DNA of 64,000 bases from NCBI GenBank assembly GCA_015143295.1, contig CM026565.1, positions 16,936,548-17,000,547 on the forward strand. Direction: 5' to 3'. This stretch comes from Tetracentron sinense. Lineage: Eukaryota; Streptophyta; Magnoliopsida; Trochodendrales; Trochodendraceae. Positions 8,405-19,408 of the stretch are shown piece by piece; position 1 is the first letter of the stretch, and every line of letters starts with the position of its first letter. Under the pieces are notes generated by a model. The model searched no databases. It worked only from the letters and a program-made list of their open reading frames with translations, and was not told the DNA's origin. The translations under genes and the position numbers were made by a program.

Positions 8405-9657
8405 ATGAGACGCAATACCCGGGGTCGCGGGTACAACACGAGGGGTAATGGAGGTGATGCTCCATCGGGTGATGATCAACCCGACTTTGCCCGAGCATTC
8501 GCATCCATAGCCGAGACCTTGGCTATGTTGGCGGCAAGGCAACCGGCCACTCCGCCTAATGCGGCACTCATACCGGCTCCTCCTAACCGAGCCCAAGCCG
8601 GGATAGAAGCTTTTCGGAGGATGAGGCCTCCAACTTTTTGTGGAAGCATTGATCCACTTGTTGCCGAGGGTTGGATCCGGCAACTTGAGAAGATATTCTC
8701 GGTATTAGCACCTACTGAAGTGGAAAGGGTCACATGGGCCGCCTTTATGCTTGAAGGCGAGGCCGATCATTGGTGGAAGTCTGCACTTCGGACCCGAGAG
8801 TTGACCCGGCAAGGTCAAGATTGGACTTGGGAGGAATTCTTGGAGGTTTTCAACAAGAAGTATTTTCCGGTCGGGATGAAAGAAAAGATGGAAGTCGAAT
8901 TCATTACCTTGGAGCAAGGTAATATGTCCGTAGCGGCTTATGAAGCCAAATTTTCGGAGCTATCTCGATTTGCTCCACACATGATAGCGACCGAGGTTAT
9001 GAAGGCCCAGAAATTCGAGAGGGGGTTGAAGGCCTATCTCAAGGACCGAGTCTCGATGTTTAGACATGAGACATATTCTGAAGTTGTTGATAAAGCACTA
9101 TTGGCCGAGTCGAACTCCGAAGAGTTCTTCAAGAGGAGAGGAATGGAAAAAGGACAGTCGAGTAGTTCAGGGGAGAAAAGAGCAAGGACGAGCTTGTATC
9201 AGTCTGCAGGCCCGGCTCAGTCACAGAGGATGTATTCAGCACCACAGGCTCCCCGCTCTTTCGCTCCACCGGCTTTTCGCCCGGCTACCTCATATGCTCC
9301 TCGCCCCGCAGTTACTCAGGCTACGGGGTATGCTCCGTCCTCCTATTTGCATGATGTTTGCACTCTTTGTGGGAGGAGGCATCCAGCGGGAGAATGCCGG
9401 AGAGTTTCAGGAAGTTGCTTCCATTGTGGTGACCAAGGCCACATGGTCAGAGATTGTCCCCGGCGTCAATTGCCAACTCAGTCTTCAGGGAGCAGGCCCC
9501 CGGTTAGGCAGACATCTCAGCCCAGCTCTTCTCAGGCTTCGAGGGCCTCACAGTCTACCCGGCCTCCTCGCCCAGCCACACAGGGCCGAGTCTTTGCCTT
9601 ATCCGAGAGAGACGCACGTGCATCCGACGATGTCGTGCAAGGTACGCACGAATTCTA
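8405..9657 (+). CDS. gag: Gag polyprotein of element A (417 aa)
   Basis: Structural protein that packages element RNA into cytoplasmic particles. I start at MRRNTRG because an acceptor-like CAG lies nine bases upstream and D, C and B begin with the same MRR; the frame is open for seven more codons upstream. The Retrotrans_gag core lies at about residues 80-190 (motifs GEADHWW, FITLEQGNMSVAAYEAKF). Two cysteine-histidine clusters follow: a variant CTLCGRRHPAGEC at about 319 and a canonical CCHC knuckle CFHCGDQGHMVRDC at about 338-351. A Ser/Gln/Pro-rich tail ends in VVQG and stops just inside the spacer. Splicing of 9642-9773 would fuse it in frame to protease. Confidence 0.93.
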
Positions 9658-9773
9658 GAATTTAAATTGTGTAAAATTTCTATGGTTTGCTTTGTGAGTT
9701 TCTATACTAAGGGTTACCTATGTATGATGCTTGTTGTTTGAAATCTACTAATAGTAGTCACTTAATCGCACAG
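9642..9773 (+). other. Gag-protease intron-like spacer in A (132 nt)
   Basis: Begins CAAG|GTACG, ends ATCGCACAG|GCG, and has TACTAAT at 9746-9752, about 21 nt from the acceptor, matching the plant branch-point pattern. Without splicing the gag frame stops at 9655-9657. With exact removal the codon split G|GC joins ...VVQG to [11 protein letters not shown] and DTGSTHSF, the usual gag-protease continuity of Tekay elements. C and D have the same arrangement. Confidence 0.7.
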
Positions 9774-12700
9774 GCGCTTTGTTAGTGAACGAATGTCTTG
9801 CCCGAGTGTTGATCGACACAGGATCCACTCACTCCTTTGTGTCGCCTAGTTTCGCAAAGGGATTTTTGACTGAGGCTACTCCGTTAAAGCAGGAGTTGAC
9901 CATTGCAACTCCACTCGGCAAGTCAGTTGATACAGACAAGATATTCGGGGATAGTGTGGTTCAAGTGGGGGAGAATGAACTGTTAGCCGATCTCATCGTC
10001 CTAGATTTTCAAGACTTGGATTTTGATGTCATCTTAGGGATGGATTGGTTGTCAAACCATCACGGGCATGTTGCGTGTTTTGAGAAGATGGTGAATTTCA
10101 AGCCGGAAGGGGGTAAGCCTTTTCACTTCCGAGGATTAAGAGAGAGGGACATTGCTCGCCTCGCAGCCTTGAGTGTAACAAACCTAGAAGCACAAAACTC
10201 CTCGGCCATTCCGGTCGTGAGTGATTTCTTGGACGTGTTTCCGGAGGAACTTCCCGGGTTACCTCCGAATCGGGAGATTGAGTTCGCTATAGAGCTTACT
10301 CCGGGCACCGCTCCAATTTCAAGAGCCCCATATAGAATGGCCCCGATAGAGCTTGAAGAATTGAAGAAGCAAATTGAGGAGTTACAACAACTTGGTTTCA
10401 TCCAACCAAGTGTGTCACCGTGGGGAGCTCCGGTCCTTTTTGTAAAGAAGAAAGACGGGTCGATGAGAATGTGCATAGACTACCGTCAGTTGAACAAGGT
10501 AACTATCAAGAATCGTTATCCCTTGCCAAGGATCGATGACTTGTTCGACCAACTGAAGGGAGCGAGATTCTTCTCCAAAATTGATCTTAGGTCGGGGTAT
10601 CATCAATTAAGGATCAGGGCGGAAGATGTTCCGAAGACGGCCTTCAGGACTCGGTATGGGCATTACGAGTTCCTTGTCATGCCTTTTGGGCTGACGAATG
10701 CACCGGCGGCATTCATGGATTTGATGAATCGGGTGTTCCGATCTTACTTGGATCGATGCGTGATTGTATTCATTGATGACATTTTGGTGTATTCCCAGAC
10801 ACGGGAGGATCACGCGCGAGACCTCCGCCTTGCTCTGGAGATGTTGAGAGAGCATAGGCTATATGCCAAATTGAGTAAGTGCGAGTTCTGGTTAGAGAAG
10901 GTCGCATTTCTTGGACACGTGGTGTCGGCCGAGGGCATTTCTGTAGATCCAGCCAAGGTTGAGGCAGTCATGAGTTGGGAGAGGCCCAAGAGCGTCACGG
11001 AGATACGTAGTTTCCTCGGATTGGCAGGCTACTACCGGAGATTTGTGGAGGGATTCTCCAGTCTGGCTGCACCTCTCACCTACTTGACAAGGAAAAATGC
11101 AAAGTTCAGTTGGAGTGACCGATGTGAAGTAAGTTTCCAAGAGTTGAAGAAACGCCTCACCACAGCCCCTGTCCTTACTGTGCCATCTGGACCTTTTGGG
11201 TATGAGGTGTATAGTGATGCCTCGCACGTCGGACTCGGGTGTGTCCTAATGCAACACAAGAAAGTCATTGCCTATGCATCAAGGCAGTTGAAAGAGCATG
11301 AAAAGAACTATCCCACTCACGACTTGGAGCTTGCGGCGGTCGTGTTTGCACTTAAAATTTGGCGACATTATCTGTACGGGGTGGAGTTCTATGTGTACAC
11401 GGACCACAAGAGCCTCAAGTATCTCTTTTCCCAAAAAGAGTTAAACTTACGACAACGGCGTTGGATTGAGTTCTTAAAGGACTACGAGTGCACTATCCAA
11501 TATCACCCGGGAAAAGCAAATGTGGTGGCAGACGCTTTGAGTAGGAAACCATCGGGGTTGTTGGCTCACATGTTGGTGCGGGAATGGAGACTGTTAGAAG
11601 ATTTGGCAAATCTAGACATCAGTGTGAACGATTCTGTCCGCAGTCCGGTTTTGGCAAATGTTACAGTTCGGCCGTACCTTATAGACTTGATCCAGGAGTA
11701 TCAAGCCACAGACACTGACTTGTTGGCTTTCCGGGATAAGGAAGTGGCCAAGGGTAGTACGGACTTCTCTCTCACTAGCCGAGGTGCTATTACATTCAAG
11801 GGAAGACTTTGTGTCCCAGCCAATGTAGACCTTCGGAGAGAGATTATGGACGAGGCTCACCGGTCTAAGTATACAGTGCATCCCGGAGGGACAAAGATGT
11901 ATCGGAACCTCAAGAGTCACTTTTGGTGGCGAAACATGAAGAGGGAGGTTGCGGAGTATGTGGCACGGTGTTTGGTGTGCCAACAGGTGAAAGCGGAGCA
12001 TTTGAGACCGGCGGGTCTTTTGCAGTCTCTCCCTATTCCCGAGTGGAAATGGGAACATATCTCTATGGACTTCATCGTGGGATTGCCAAAGACGGTCAAG
12101 AAGACCGATGCTATATGGGTAGTTATTGATAGACTCACGAAGTCCGCTCATTTCTTACCATACCGGACTACATTCAACTCCAACCAGTTAGCGGAGCTAT
12201 ACATCAAGAAATAGTCCGATTGCATGGGGTGCCAGTGAGTATTGTGTCGGATAGAGACCCAAGATTCACATCCAGGTTTTGGAAAAGTTTTCAAGGTGCA
12301 ATGGGCTCCCGGTTAGACTTTAGCACAGCTTTCCACCCACAGACCGACGGGCAAACCGAGAGGGTGAATCAGGTTATTGAAGATATGCTCCGAGCATGTA
12401 TGCTAGACTTCAAGGGAAGTTGGGAAGATCACCTACCTTTGGTGGAATTCGCTTACAACAATAGTTATCAAGAAAGCATACAAATGGCGCCTTTCGAGGC
12501 TTTGTACGGAAGGAGTTGTAGATCCCCGTTGTATTGGGATGAAGTGGGAGAAAGAAAGATTTTGGGCCCCGAGTTAATTGAACAAACCGCGGATAAGGTC
12601 AAGCTTATCCGGGAGAGGTTAAAGACCGCACAAGATAGACAGAAAAGCTATGCCGACAACCGAAGGAGGGATCTTGAATTCCGAGTCGGTGATTTTGTGT

Positions 12701-13104
12701 TTGTAAGGATTTCACCGACCAAAGGTGTTATGCGATTCGGGAAGAGAGGCAAGCTTAGCCCGAGATATGTGGGTCCGTTCGAGATCATTACTCGAGTTGG
12801 CGAGGTGGCTTACCGTGTTGCTTTGCCCGCTCACATGGCGGCGGTCCATAATGTATTCCATGTCTCTATGCTCCGGAAGTACATCTCGGATCCTTCTCAT
12901 GTCATCGAGCTTGATCCGATAGAGATCCGAGAGGACCTCACTTTAGTTGAGAAGCCGGTTCATATTTTGGATAGGAGAGATCAAGTGCTTCGCAACAAGA
13001 CTATTCCGCTAGTCCTCGTGCAATGGCAACATCATGCACGAGAAGAAGCCACGTGGGAGCGTGAAGCCGAAGTCAAAGCAAAGTATCCCGAGTTGTTTGA
13101 ATAG
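9774..13104 (+). pseudogene. pol: Element A pol: protease, RT, RNase H, integrase (one frameshift)
   Basis: Domains in order: aspartic protease DTGSTHSF (about 9818), reverse transcriptase with [12 protein letters not shown] and catalytic FIDDI (about 10770), RNase H with YSDAS and TDHKSL and ending at VADALSR (about 11545), integrase zinc-binding HHCC (HPGG, CLVC; 11880-11980), catalytic D in SMDFIVGLP, second D in VSDRDPRF, E in DGQTERVNQ, then [14 protein letters not shown] and a chromodomain-like [16 protein letters not shown]. One base is missing near 12205-12211 (ATCAAGAAATAG where C and D read ATCAAGGAAATA), which stops the frame at 12212-12214 inside the integrase core; the rest is open from 12220 to 13104. 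No ATG is needed at the start if the upstream spacer is spliced. Otherwise intact. Confidence 0.95.
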
Positions 13105-13183
13105 ACTTGTGCATATGGCTTGTAATTTTGTTTTGATTTTGTGCATGTATGTATCGTCCAAATTTCGGGGACGAAATTTTTGT

Positions 13184-13196
13184 AAGAGGGGGAGAA
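13184..13196 (+). other. Element A polypurine tract
   Basis: AAGAGGGGGAGAA immediately before the 3' LTR, preceded by the TTTCGGGGACGAAATTTTTG block that recurs in B, C and D. It primes plus-strand DNA. Confidence 0.92.
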
Positions 13197-15633
13197 TGTA
13201 GCACCTCGGACTTTTTCATCCTTAATGAATAGCACTTTCGTAGCTAATTGACCGTTTTTGTAGTCTAATTAATAAATAAGGGAGAAATCGGAAATTCCGA
13301 AACGTCAGAAATGTGCGTTTTCGAAAGACGAACCCAACGCAAGTTGAATCGTCGAAATCCGACGAACGAGTCAAAAGATATGGTCAAAACAGTCCAGACA
13401 TACAGAGAACCGATCGCTCGGTCCAGTCAGCGATCGATCGGTCCATAACCGATCGATCGGTAGCTATCGCACGGTCAGAAATTTTGTATGGGGAAATTTT
13501 CCAGAGAGTGAGTTTTTGACCGGTCGATCGGTCATAAACACCGATCGCTCGGTAGGCAACCGATCGATCGGTCATAACCACCGATCGCTCGGTCTTCGCG
13601 TTTTTGCAGAAATTTCAGTAAGGGCGTTTTCGTCTTTTGGGTGTTAAACCCTTACCCATAAGGGTTTGCTCGACCCTTTGAGGCCTCACTTACAACATTT
13701 GAGGGATTTTGAGAGATAGAGAGAGAAGAGGAGAAAGCTCTAACCTAGGGTTTGGTTTTGAGAAGGAAATCAAAGGGGGTTTAAGAACCATAGCTCACCC
13801 CAACTCGAGTTGCTTCAAAATCGAGGCTCAAGCTCGTGTGTGAACCATTCTCCAAGCTAGGGCAGCAACCCAAGCACGTTTTTGAAAGGGGTTTCTTCCC
13901 CAACTCAAGTCTCCTTCAAGCAAAGGTGTTCTTCTTTCGAGTTGGAGCTTCAATCAAGGTTTCTACCAAGGATCAAGCCTTGATTTAAGGTTAGTACACC
14001 CTACTAACTTACCCTAGCAATAAATCTAGGTTTTCCTTATGAAATATGATTCTTGTTAGTATGTTTTATTCTTTACAAAATGTGTTATCTATAATAAATA
14101 TAAACAAGATAAAGAAAGGTGTGGATGTGTGGATGGAATGTTGGATACGGCGATTGGATGCCGAATGTGTGATGTATGATGTGTGGGTTGTGGATTGGAA
14201 AATGGAGGATGGGCATTGTACAAATAACAAACTTACCCTTGTGTGATTGAATGGAAAATATGCATTAAAAAGAATGAGATAAACTACTAAGGAATAACGT
14301 ATGAAAGTGTTTGACAAAATGCCTAAACTATGAATAAATGATCTCAATGAAGGATATAGAAATGGGTTTTATGCATGCGTTCTTATAAATGATCAATTGA
14401 TCAAATGTTATGCAAACTACTTATGTTACTTATGTTCATATCATGAATTGAATTATAATGTCATATTTGGTTATTTCCATTATCATGATTGTCACTATGG
14501 ACACGTACACGAACACGCATGATAGCATGAATCGCGATTTCAAGAGCATGTGCATATAATAAACAACAAGAAAATATTGCATGTCAAGGAGGTTGGTAGC
14601 CCAGGGAGGATTCGGGTACTAACCTCTGGCTCACAAGAAAACCCTGCATTGCATAACAAGGAGGTTGGTAGCCCAGGGACATTCGGGTGCTAGCCTCTGG
14701 CTCACAAGTGCATTGCATAACAAGGAGGTTGGTAGCCCAGGGACATTCGGGTACTAACCTCTGGCTCACAAGAAAACAAGTGCATTTCATAACAAGGAGG
14801 TTGGTAGCCCAGGGAGGATTCGGGTACTAACCTCTGGCTCACAAGTGCATTGCATATCAAGGAGGTTGGCAGCCCAGGGAGATTCGGGTGCTAGCCTCTG
14901 GCTCACAAGTTACAAGATGGAGGTTTACAAGATGATGATCATGCATTCATGCATGCACGCATACATGATTTCTACGAGACATACCGGGACATGACAAGGG
15001 TTTTCAAGCATGAGTTTTATCGGCATTTTCGCATTCATGTACGCACGTCAGGATGCTTGTATTGTGTCATGCCCTATACTGTTTCCTTGTGATGTTTCTA
15101 TTATTGCTTGTATGATGTTACTATTATGTGTTTTTTTATTGTTGTTATGGTCTGCTAGTAGCTTGTACTCGCTGAGTATTCCATGCTCAGCCGTACTTTC
15201 ATGTCGGCAGGTACTGAGGGAGCCCTCGACCCGGAGCCTTGGGTCGAGGAAGAGTATACAGAGGAGAGAGAGTCGGCTATCCCATTACAGTCTCAGGCGG
15301 ACCGAGACCTCGATGCGTGGCCATACCTCGACTACTGTTGAGGGGAGAGTATGAGAGGGTTTGGTGTATTTTGATATTTTGATATTTTGATAGGTGGGCC
15401 TGTCCACCTTAGGCTTAGACATGTCTTGTATTTATGTTAACTTGGAATACTATTTTGGATCATCAGAAGAAATAAAAATTTGTTTACGCTTCCGCATATA
15501 TGATAGCTTCCGTGCTCTGATTACCGTTATGAGTACTGTATTTTATCTTGTGCATTACAGGATGGTTTGATAGGTTCGCAGTGTGACACCTAAAATATCC
15601 CTAAACTCCTAGGGGGTATTTCGGGGCGTTACA
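13197..15633 (+). repeat. Element A 3' LTR (2,437 bp)
   Basis: Nearly identical to 5639-8078; differences are a few substitutions and a shorter T run near 15130. Followed by the TSD TCATG. Confidence 0.96.
15201..15341 (+). CDS. LTR short ORF, A 3' LTR copy
   Basis: Same 46 codons as the copy at 7646 with no difference that I can see. The copy in the duplicated LTR is 18976-19116. Confidence 0.55.
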   Translation: MSAGTEGALDPEPWVEEEYTEERESAIPLQSQADRDLDAWPYLDYC

Positions 15634-16416
15634 TCATGTGGGCTTTTGACATCCATGGATGTGTTAGAAATTATTTTAAGGTCCTATGGACCTTTATGAA
15701 TAGCTTAAGGACGTTAAAACAAGACTGTGAAAACACTCGAAGTGTTCTAGGTGTTGAAAAGGTATGTTACGGTATTTACCTTAACTTTAAAGGGCTCAGA
15801 ATCGAGTGAGTATTGAATTTTTTGAAAGGTATTAGAACCCTCTTCGAGGTTTATGTTGATCACTTTTTCGGATTTTGAGTCGAGGTAGAGTCAAACGTCC
15901 GATTTTTGGAATCGGATCTGCTGCAAAAATGGGTTAATGAAACCCATTCGCATATCAGCCAGCTCTAGAGGCAAAATGGTCCAAGAAAAAAGAAGAATTA
16001 GAAAAAGTGAAAAACATCAAAGTTTTTCCCCTTCAAAAGACAAATCCAACGTATTGAATTGTCAAAATCGGACCACTGATTCAAAAGTTATGGCCAAAAT
16101 ACCGAAGGGCATTTTTGCAGACAAACTCGCTCAAGCGAGGTCCAAATCCACTCGAGCGAGATTGACCAAAATGTTGTTTTTGAGTACCGGGAGGAACCCA
16201 CTCGAGCGAGATTGAAGCCCGCTCGAGCGAGATCACCCAGAAATGGTTTTTTTGGGTTTTTCTCAACCCAAACACCTATATATATTTCGGGGGACTAACC
16301 TAGAGAAGGATTTTTTGAGAGAAAAATGAGGAAACTTAGGTTTCCAAAAGGGGGTTGTCTTAAGATCAAAGAAACCCCCAATTTTAATCTTCAAGCTTCT
16401 CAAGAACAAATAGGGG
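15634..16416 (+). mobile_element. Solo LTR F, piece copied in duplication unit 1
   Basis: F sequence directly after the A TSD. It contains F's U3 palindromes of CTCGAGCGAG type (about 16119-16235) and a TATA box CTATATATATT (16276-16286). It is repeated at 19409-20189. The short reading frame 15937-16215 spans the palindromes and is not supported as a gene. Confidence 0.85.
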
Positions 16417-16877
16417 AAAGCTATGCCGACAACCGAAGGAGGGATCTTGAATTCCGAGTCGGTGATTTTGTGTTTGTAAGGATTTCACCGACCAAAGGTG
16501 TTATGCGATTCGGGAAGAGAGGCAAGCTTAGCCCGAGATATGTGGGTCCGTTCGAGATCATTACTCGAGTTGGTGAGGTGGCTTACCGTGTTGCTTTGCC
16601 CGCTCACATGGCGGCGGTCCATAACGTATTCCATGTCTCTATGCTCCGGAAGTACATCTCGGATCCTTCTCATGTCATCGAGCTTGATCCGATAGAGATC
16701 CGAGAGGACCTCACTTTAGTTGAGAAGCCGGTTCATATTTTGGATAGGAGAGATCAAGTGCTTCGCAACAAGACTATTCCGCTAGTCCTCGTGCAATGGC
16801 AACATCATGCACGAGAAGAAGCCACGTGGGAGCGTGAAGCCGAAGTCAAAGCAAAGTATCCCGAGTTGTTTGAATAG
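16326..16877 (+). CDS. Chimeric ORF: F leader fused in frame to integrase C-terminus (183 aa)
   Basis: The duplication junction put the tail of A pol behind the promoter and leader of LTR F. The ATG at 16326 lies about 45 nt after the F TATA box. The first about 31 residues come from F leader DNA; from [13 protein letters not shown] on it is the integrase C-terminal GPY/F region and the chromodomain-like tail, open to the normal pol stop. The frame depends on a 1-nt deletion in this F copy (GGGGGTTGTC versus GGGGGTTTGTC at about 20124). No catalytic residues remain. Expression is unknown; it may be only an accident. Confidence 0.5.
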   Translation: MRKLRFPKGGCLKIKETPNFNLQASQEQIGESYADNRRRDLEFRVGDFVFVRISPTKGVMRFGKRGKLSPRYVGPFEIITRVGEVAYRVALPAHMAAVHNVFHVSMLRKYISDPSHVIELDPIEIREDLTLVEKPVHILDRRDQVLRNKTIPLVLVQWQHHAREEATWEREAEVKAKYPELFE

Positions 16878-16969
16878 ACTTGTGCATATGGCTTGTAATT
16901 TTGTTTTGATTTTGTGCATGTATGTATCGTCCAAATTTCGGGGACGAAATTTTTGTAAGAGGGGGAGAA

Positions 16970-19408
16970 TGTAGCACCTCGGACTTTTTCATCCTTAATG
17001 AATAGCACTTTCGTAGCTAATTGACCGTTTTTGTAGTCTAATTAATGAATAAGGGAGAAATCGGAAATTCCGAAACGTCAGAAATGTGCGTTTTCGAAAG
17101 ACAAACCCAACGCAAGTTGAATCGTCGAAATCCGACGAGCGAGTCAAAAGATATGGTCAAAACAGTCCAGACATACAGAGAACCGATCGCTCGGTCCAGT
17201 CAGCGATCGATCGGTCCATAACCGATCGATCGGTAGCTATCGCACGGTCAGAAATTTTGTATGGGGAAATTTTCCAGAGAGTGAGTTTTTGACCGGTCGA
17301 TCGGTCATAAACACCGATCGCTCGGTAGGCAACCGATCGATCGGTCATAACCACCGATCGCTCGGTCTTCGCGTTTTTGCAGAAATTTCAGTAAGGGCGT
17401 TTTCGTCTTTTGGGTGTTAAACCCTTACCCATAAGGGTTTGCTCGACCCTTTGAGGCCTCACTTACAACATTTGAGGGATTTTGAGAGATAGAGAGAGAA
17501 GAGGAGAAAGCTCTAACCTAGGGTTTGGTTTTGAGAAGGAAATTAAAGGGGGTTTAAGAACCATAGCTCACCCCAACTCGAGTTGCTTCAAAATCGAGGC
17601 TCAAGCTCGTGTGTGAACCATTCTCCAAGCTAGGGCAGCAACCCAAGCACGTTTTTGAAAGGGGTTTCTTCCCCAACTCAAGTCTCCTTCAAGCAAAGGT
17701 GTTCTTCTTTCGAGTTGGAGCTTCAATCAAGGTTTCTACCAAGGATCAAGCCTTGATTTAAGGTTAGTACACCCTACTAACTTACCCTAGCAATAAATCT
17801 AGGTTTTCCTTATGAAATATGATTCTTGTTAGTATGTTTTATTCTTTACAAAATGTGTTATCTATAATAAATATAAACAAGATAAAGAAAGGTGTGGATG
17901 TGTGGATGGAATGTTGGATACGGCGATTGGATGCCGAATGTGTGATGTATGATGTGTGGGTTGTGGATTGGAAAATGGAGGATGGGCATTGTACAAATAA
18001 CAAACTTACCCTTGTGTGATTGAATGGAAAATATGCATTAAAAAGAATGAGATAAACTACTAAGGAATAACGTATGAAAGTGTTTGACAAAATGCCTAAA
18101 CTATGAATAAATGATCTCAATGAAGGATATAGAAATGGGTTTTATGCATGCGTTCTTATAAATGATCAATTGATCAAATGTTATGCAAACTACTTATGTT
18201 ACTTATGTTCATATCATGAATTGAATTATAATGTCATATTTGGTTATTTCCATTATCATGATTGTCACTATGGACACGTACACGAACACGCATGATAGCA
18301 TGAATCGCGATTTCAAGAGCATGTGCATATAATAAACAACAAGAAAATATTGCATGTCAAGGAGGTTGGTAGCCCAGGGAGGATTCGGGTACTAACCTCT
18401 GGCTCACAAGAAAACCCTGCATTGCATAACAAGGAGGTTGGTAGCCCAGGGACATTCGGGTGCTAGCCTCTGGCTCACAAGTGCATTGCATAACAAGGAG
18501 GTTGGTAGCCCAGGGACATTCGGGTACTAACCTCTGGCTCACAAGAAAACAAGTGCATTTCATAACAAGGAGGTTGGTAGCCCAGGGAGGATTCGGGTAC
18601 TAACCTCTGGCTCACAAGTGCATTGCATATCAAGGAGGTTGGCAGCCCAGGGAGATTCGGGTGCTAGCCTCTGGCTCACAAGTTACAAGATGGAGGTTTA
18701 CAAGATGATGATCATGCATTCATGCATGCACGCATACATGATTTCTACGAGACATACCGGGACATGACAAGGGTTTTCAAGCATGAGTTTTATCGGCATT
18801 TTCGCATTCATGTACGCACGTCAGGATGCTTGTATTGTGTCATGCCCTATACTGTTTCCTTGTGATGTTTCTATTACTGCTTGTATGATGTTACTATTAT
18901 GTGTTTTTTTTTATTGTTGTTATGGTCTGCTAGTAGCTTGTACTCGCTGAGTATTCCATGCTCAGCCGTACTTTCATGTCGGCAGGTACTGAGGGAGCCC
19001 TCGACCCGGAGCCTTGGGTCGAGGAAGAGTATACAGAGGAGAGAGAGTCGGCTATCCCATTACAGTCTCAGGCGGACCGAGACCTCGATGCGTGGCCATA
19101 CCTCGACTACTGTTGAGGGGAGAGTATGAGAGGGTTTGGTGTATTTTGATATTTTGATATTTTGATAGGTGGGCCTGTCCACCTTAGGCTTAGACATGTC
19201 TTGTATTTATGTTAACTTGGAATACTATTTTGGATCATCAGAAGAAATGAAAATTTGTTTACGCTTCCGCATATATGATAGCTTCTGTGCTCTGATTATC
19301 GTTATGAGTACTGTATTTTATCTTGTGCATTACAGGATGGTTTGATAGGTTCGCAGTGTGACACCTAAAATATCCCTAAACTCCTAGGGGGTATTTCGGG
19401 GCGTTACA
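16970..19408 (+). repeat. Element A LTR, duplicated copy
   Basis: Full-length LTR made by the 3.77-kb tandem duplication, followed again by TCATG and F sequence. Contains the short ORF at 18976-19116. Confidence 0.95.
18976..19116 (+). CDS. LTR short ORF, duplicated A LTR copy
   Basis: 46 codons, same start and stop context as 7646. Its presence adds no independent evidence of constraint because the LTR is a recent copy. Confidence 0.5.
   Translation: MSAGTEGALDPEPWVEEEYTEERESAIPLQSQADRDLDAWPYLDYC

Larger units (their letters stand above)
5639..15633 (+). mobile_element. Element A, nearly intact Ty3/Gypsy chromovirus (Tekay/Del type)
   Basis: A 9,995-bp element with LTRs 5639-8078 and 13197-15633, TG...CA ends, and an exact TSD TCATG at 5634-5638 and 15634-15638. 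Order: LTR, iMet-tRNA primer site, gag, intron-like spacer, protease-RT-RNase H-integrase with C-terminal chromodomain-like tail, polypurine tract, LTR. Tekay/Del placement rests on the domain order, the [14 protein letters not shown] motif, the EEATWERE tail and the ACGAAAT(T/C)-purine 3' end. The LTRs are nearly identical, so insertion is recent. The only coding lesion I see is a 1-nt deletion in integrase. Confidence 0.96.

Noticed and set aside
10123..12151. Antisense frames of 60-179 codons across pol (and across D and C gag/pol)
   Set aside because: Shadows of the strongly coding sense strand; no conserved domain.
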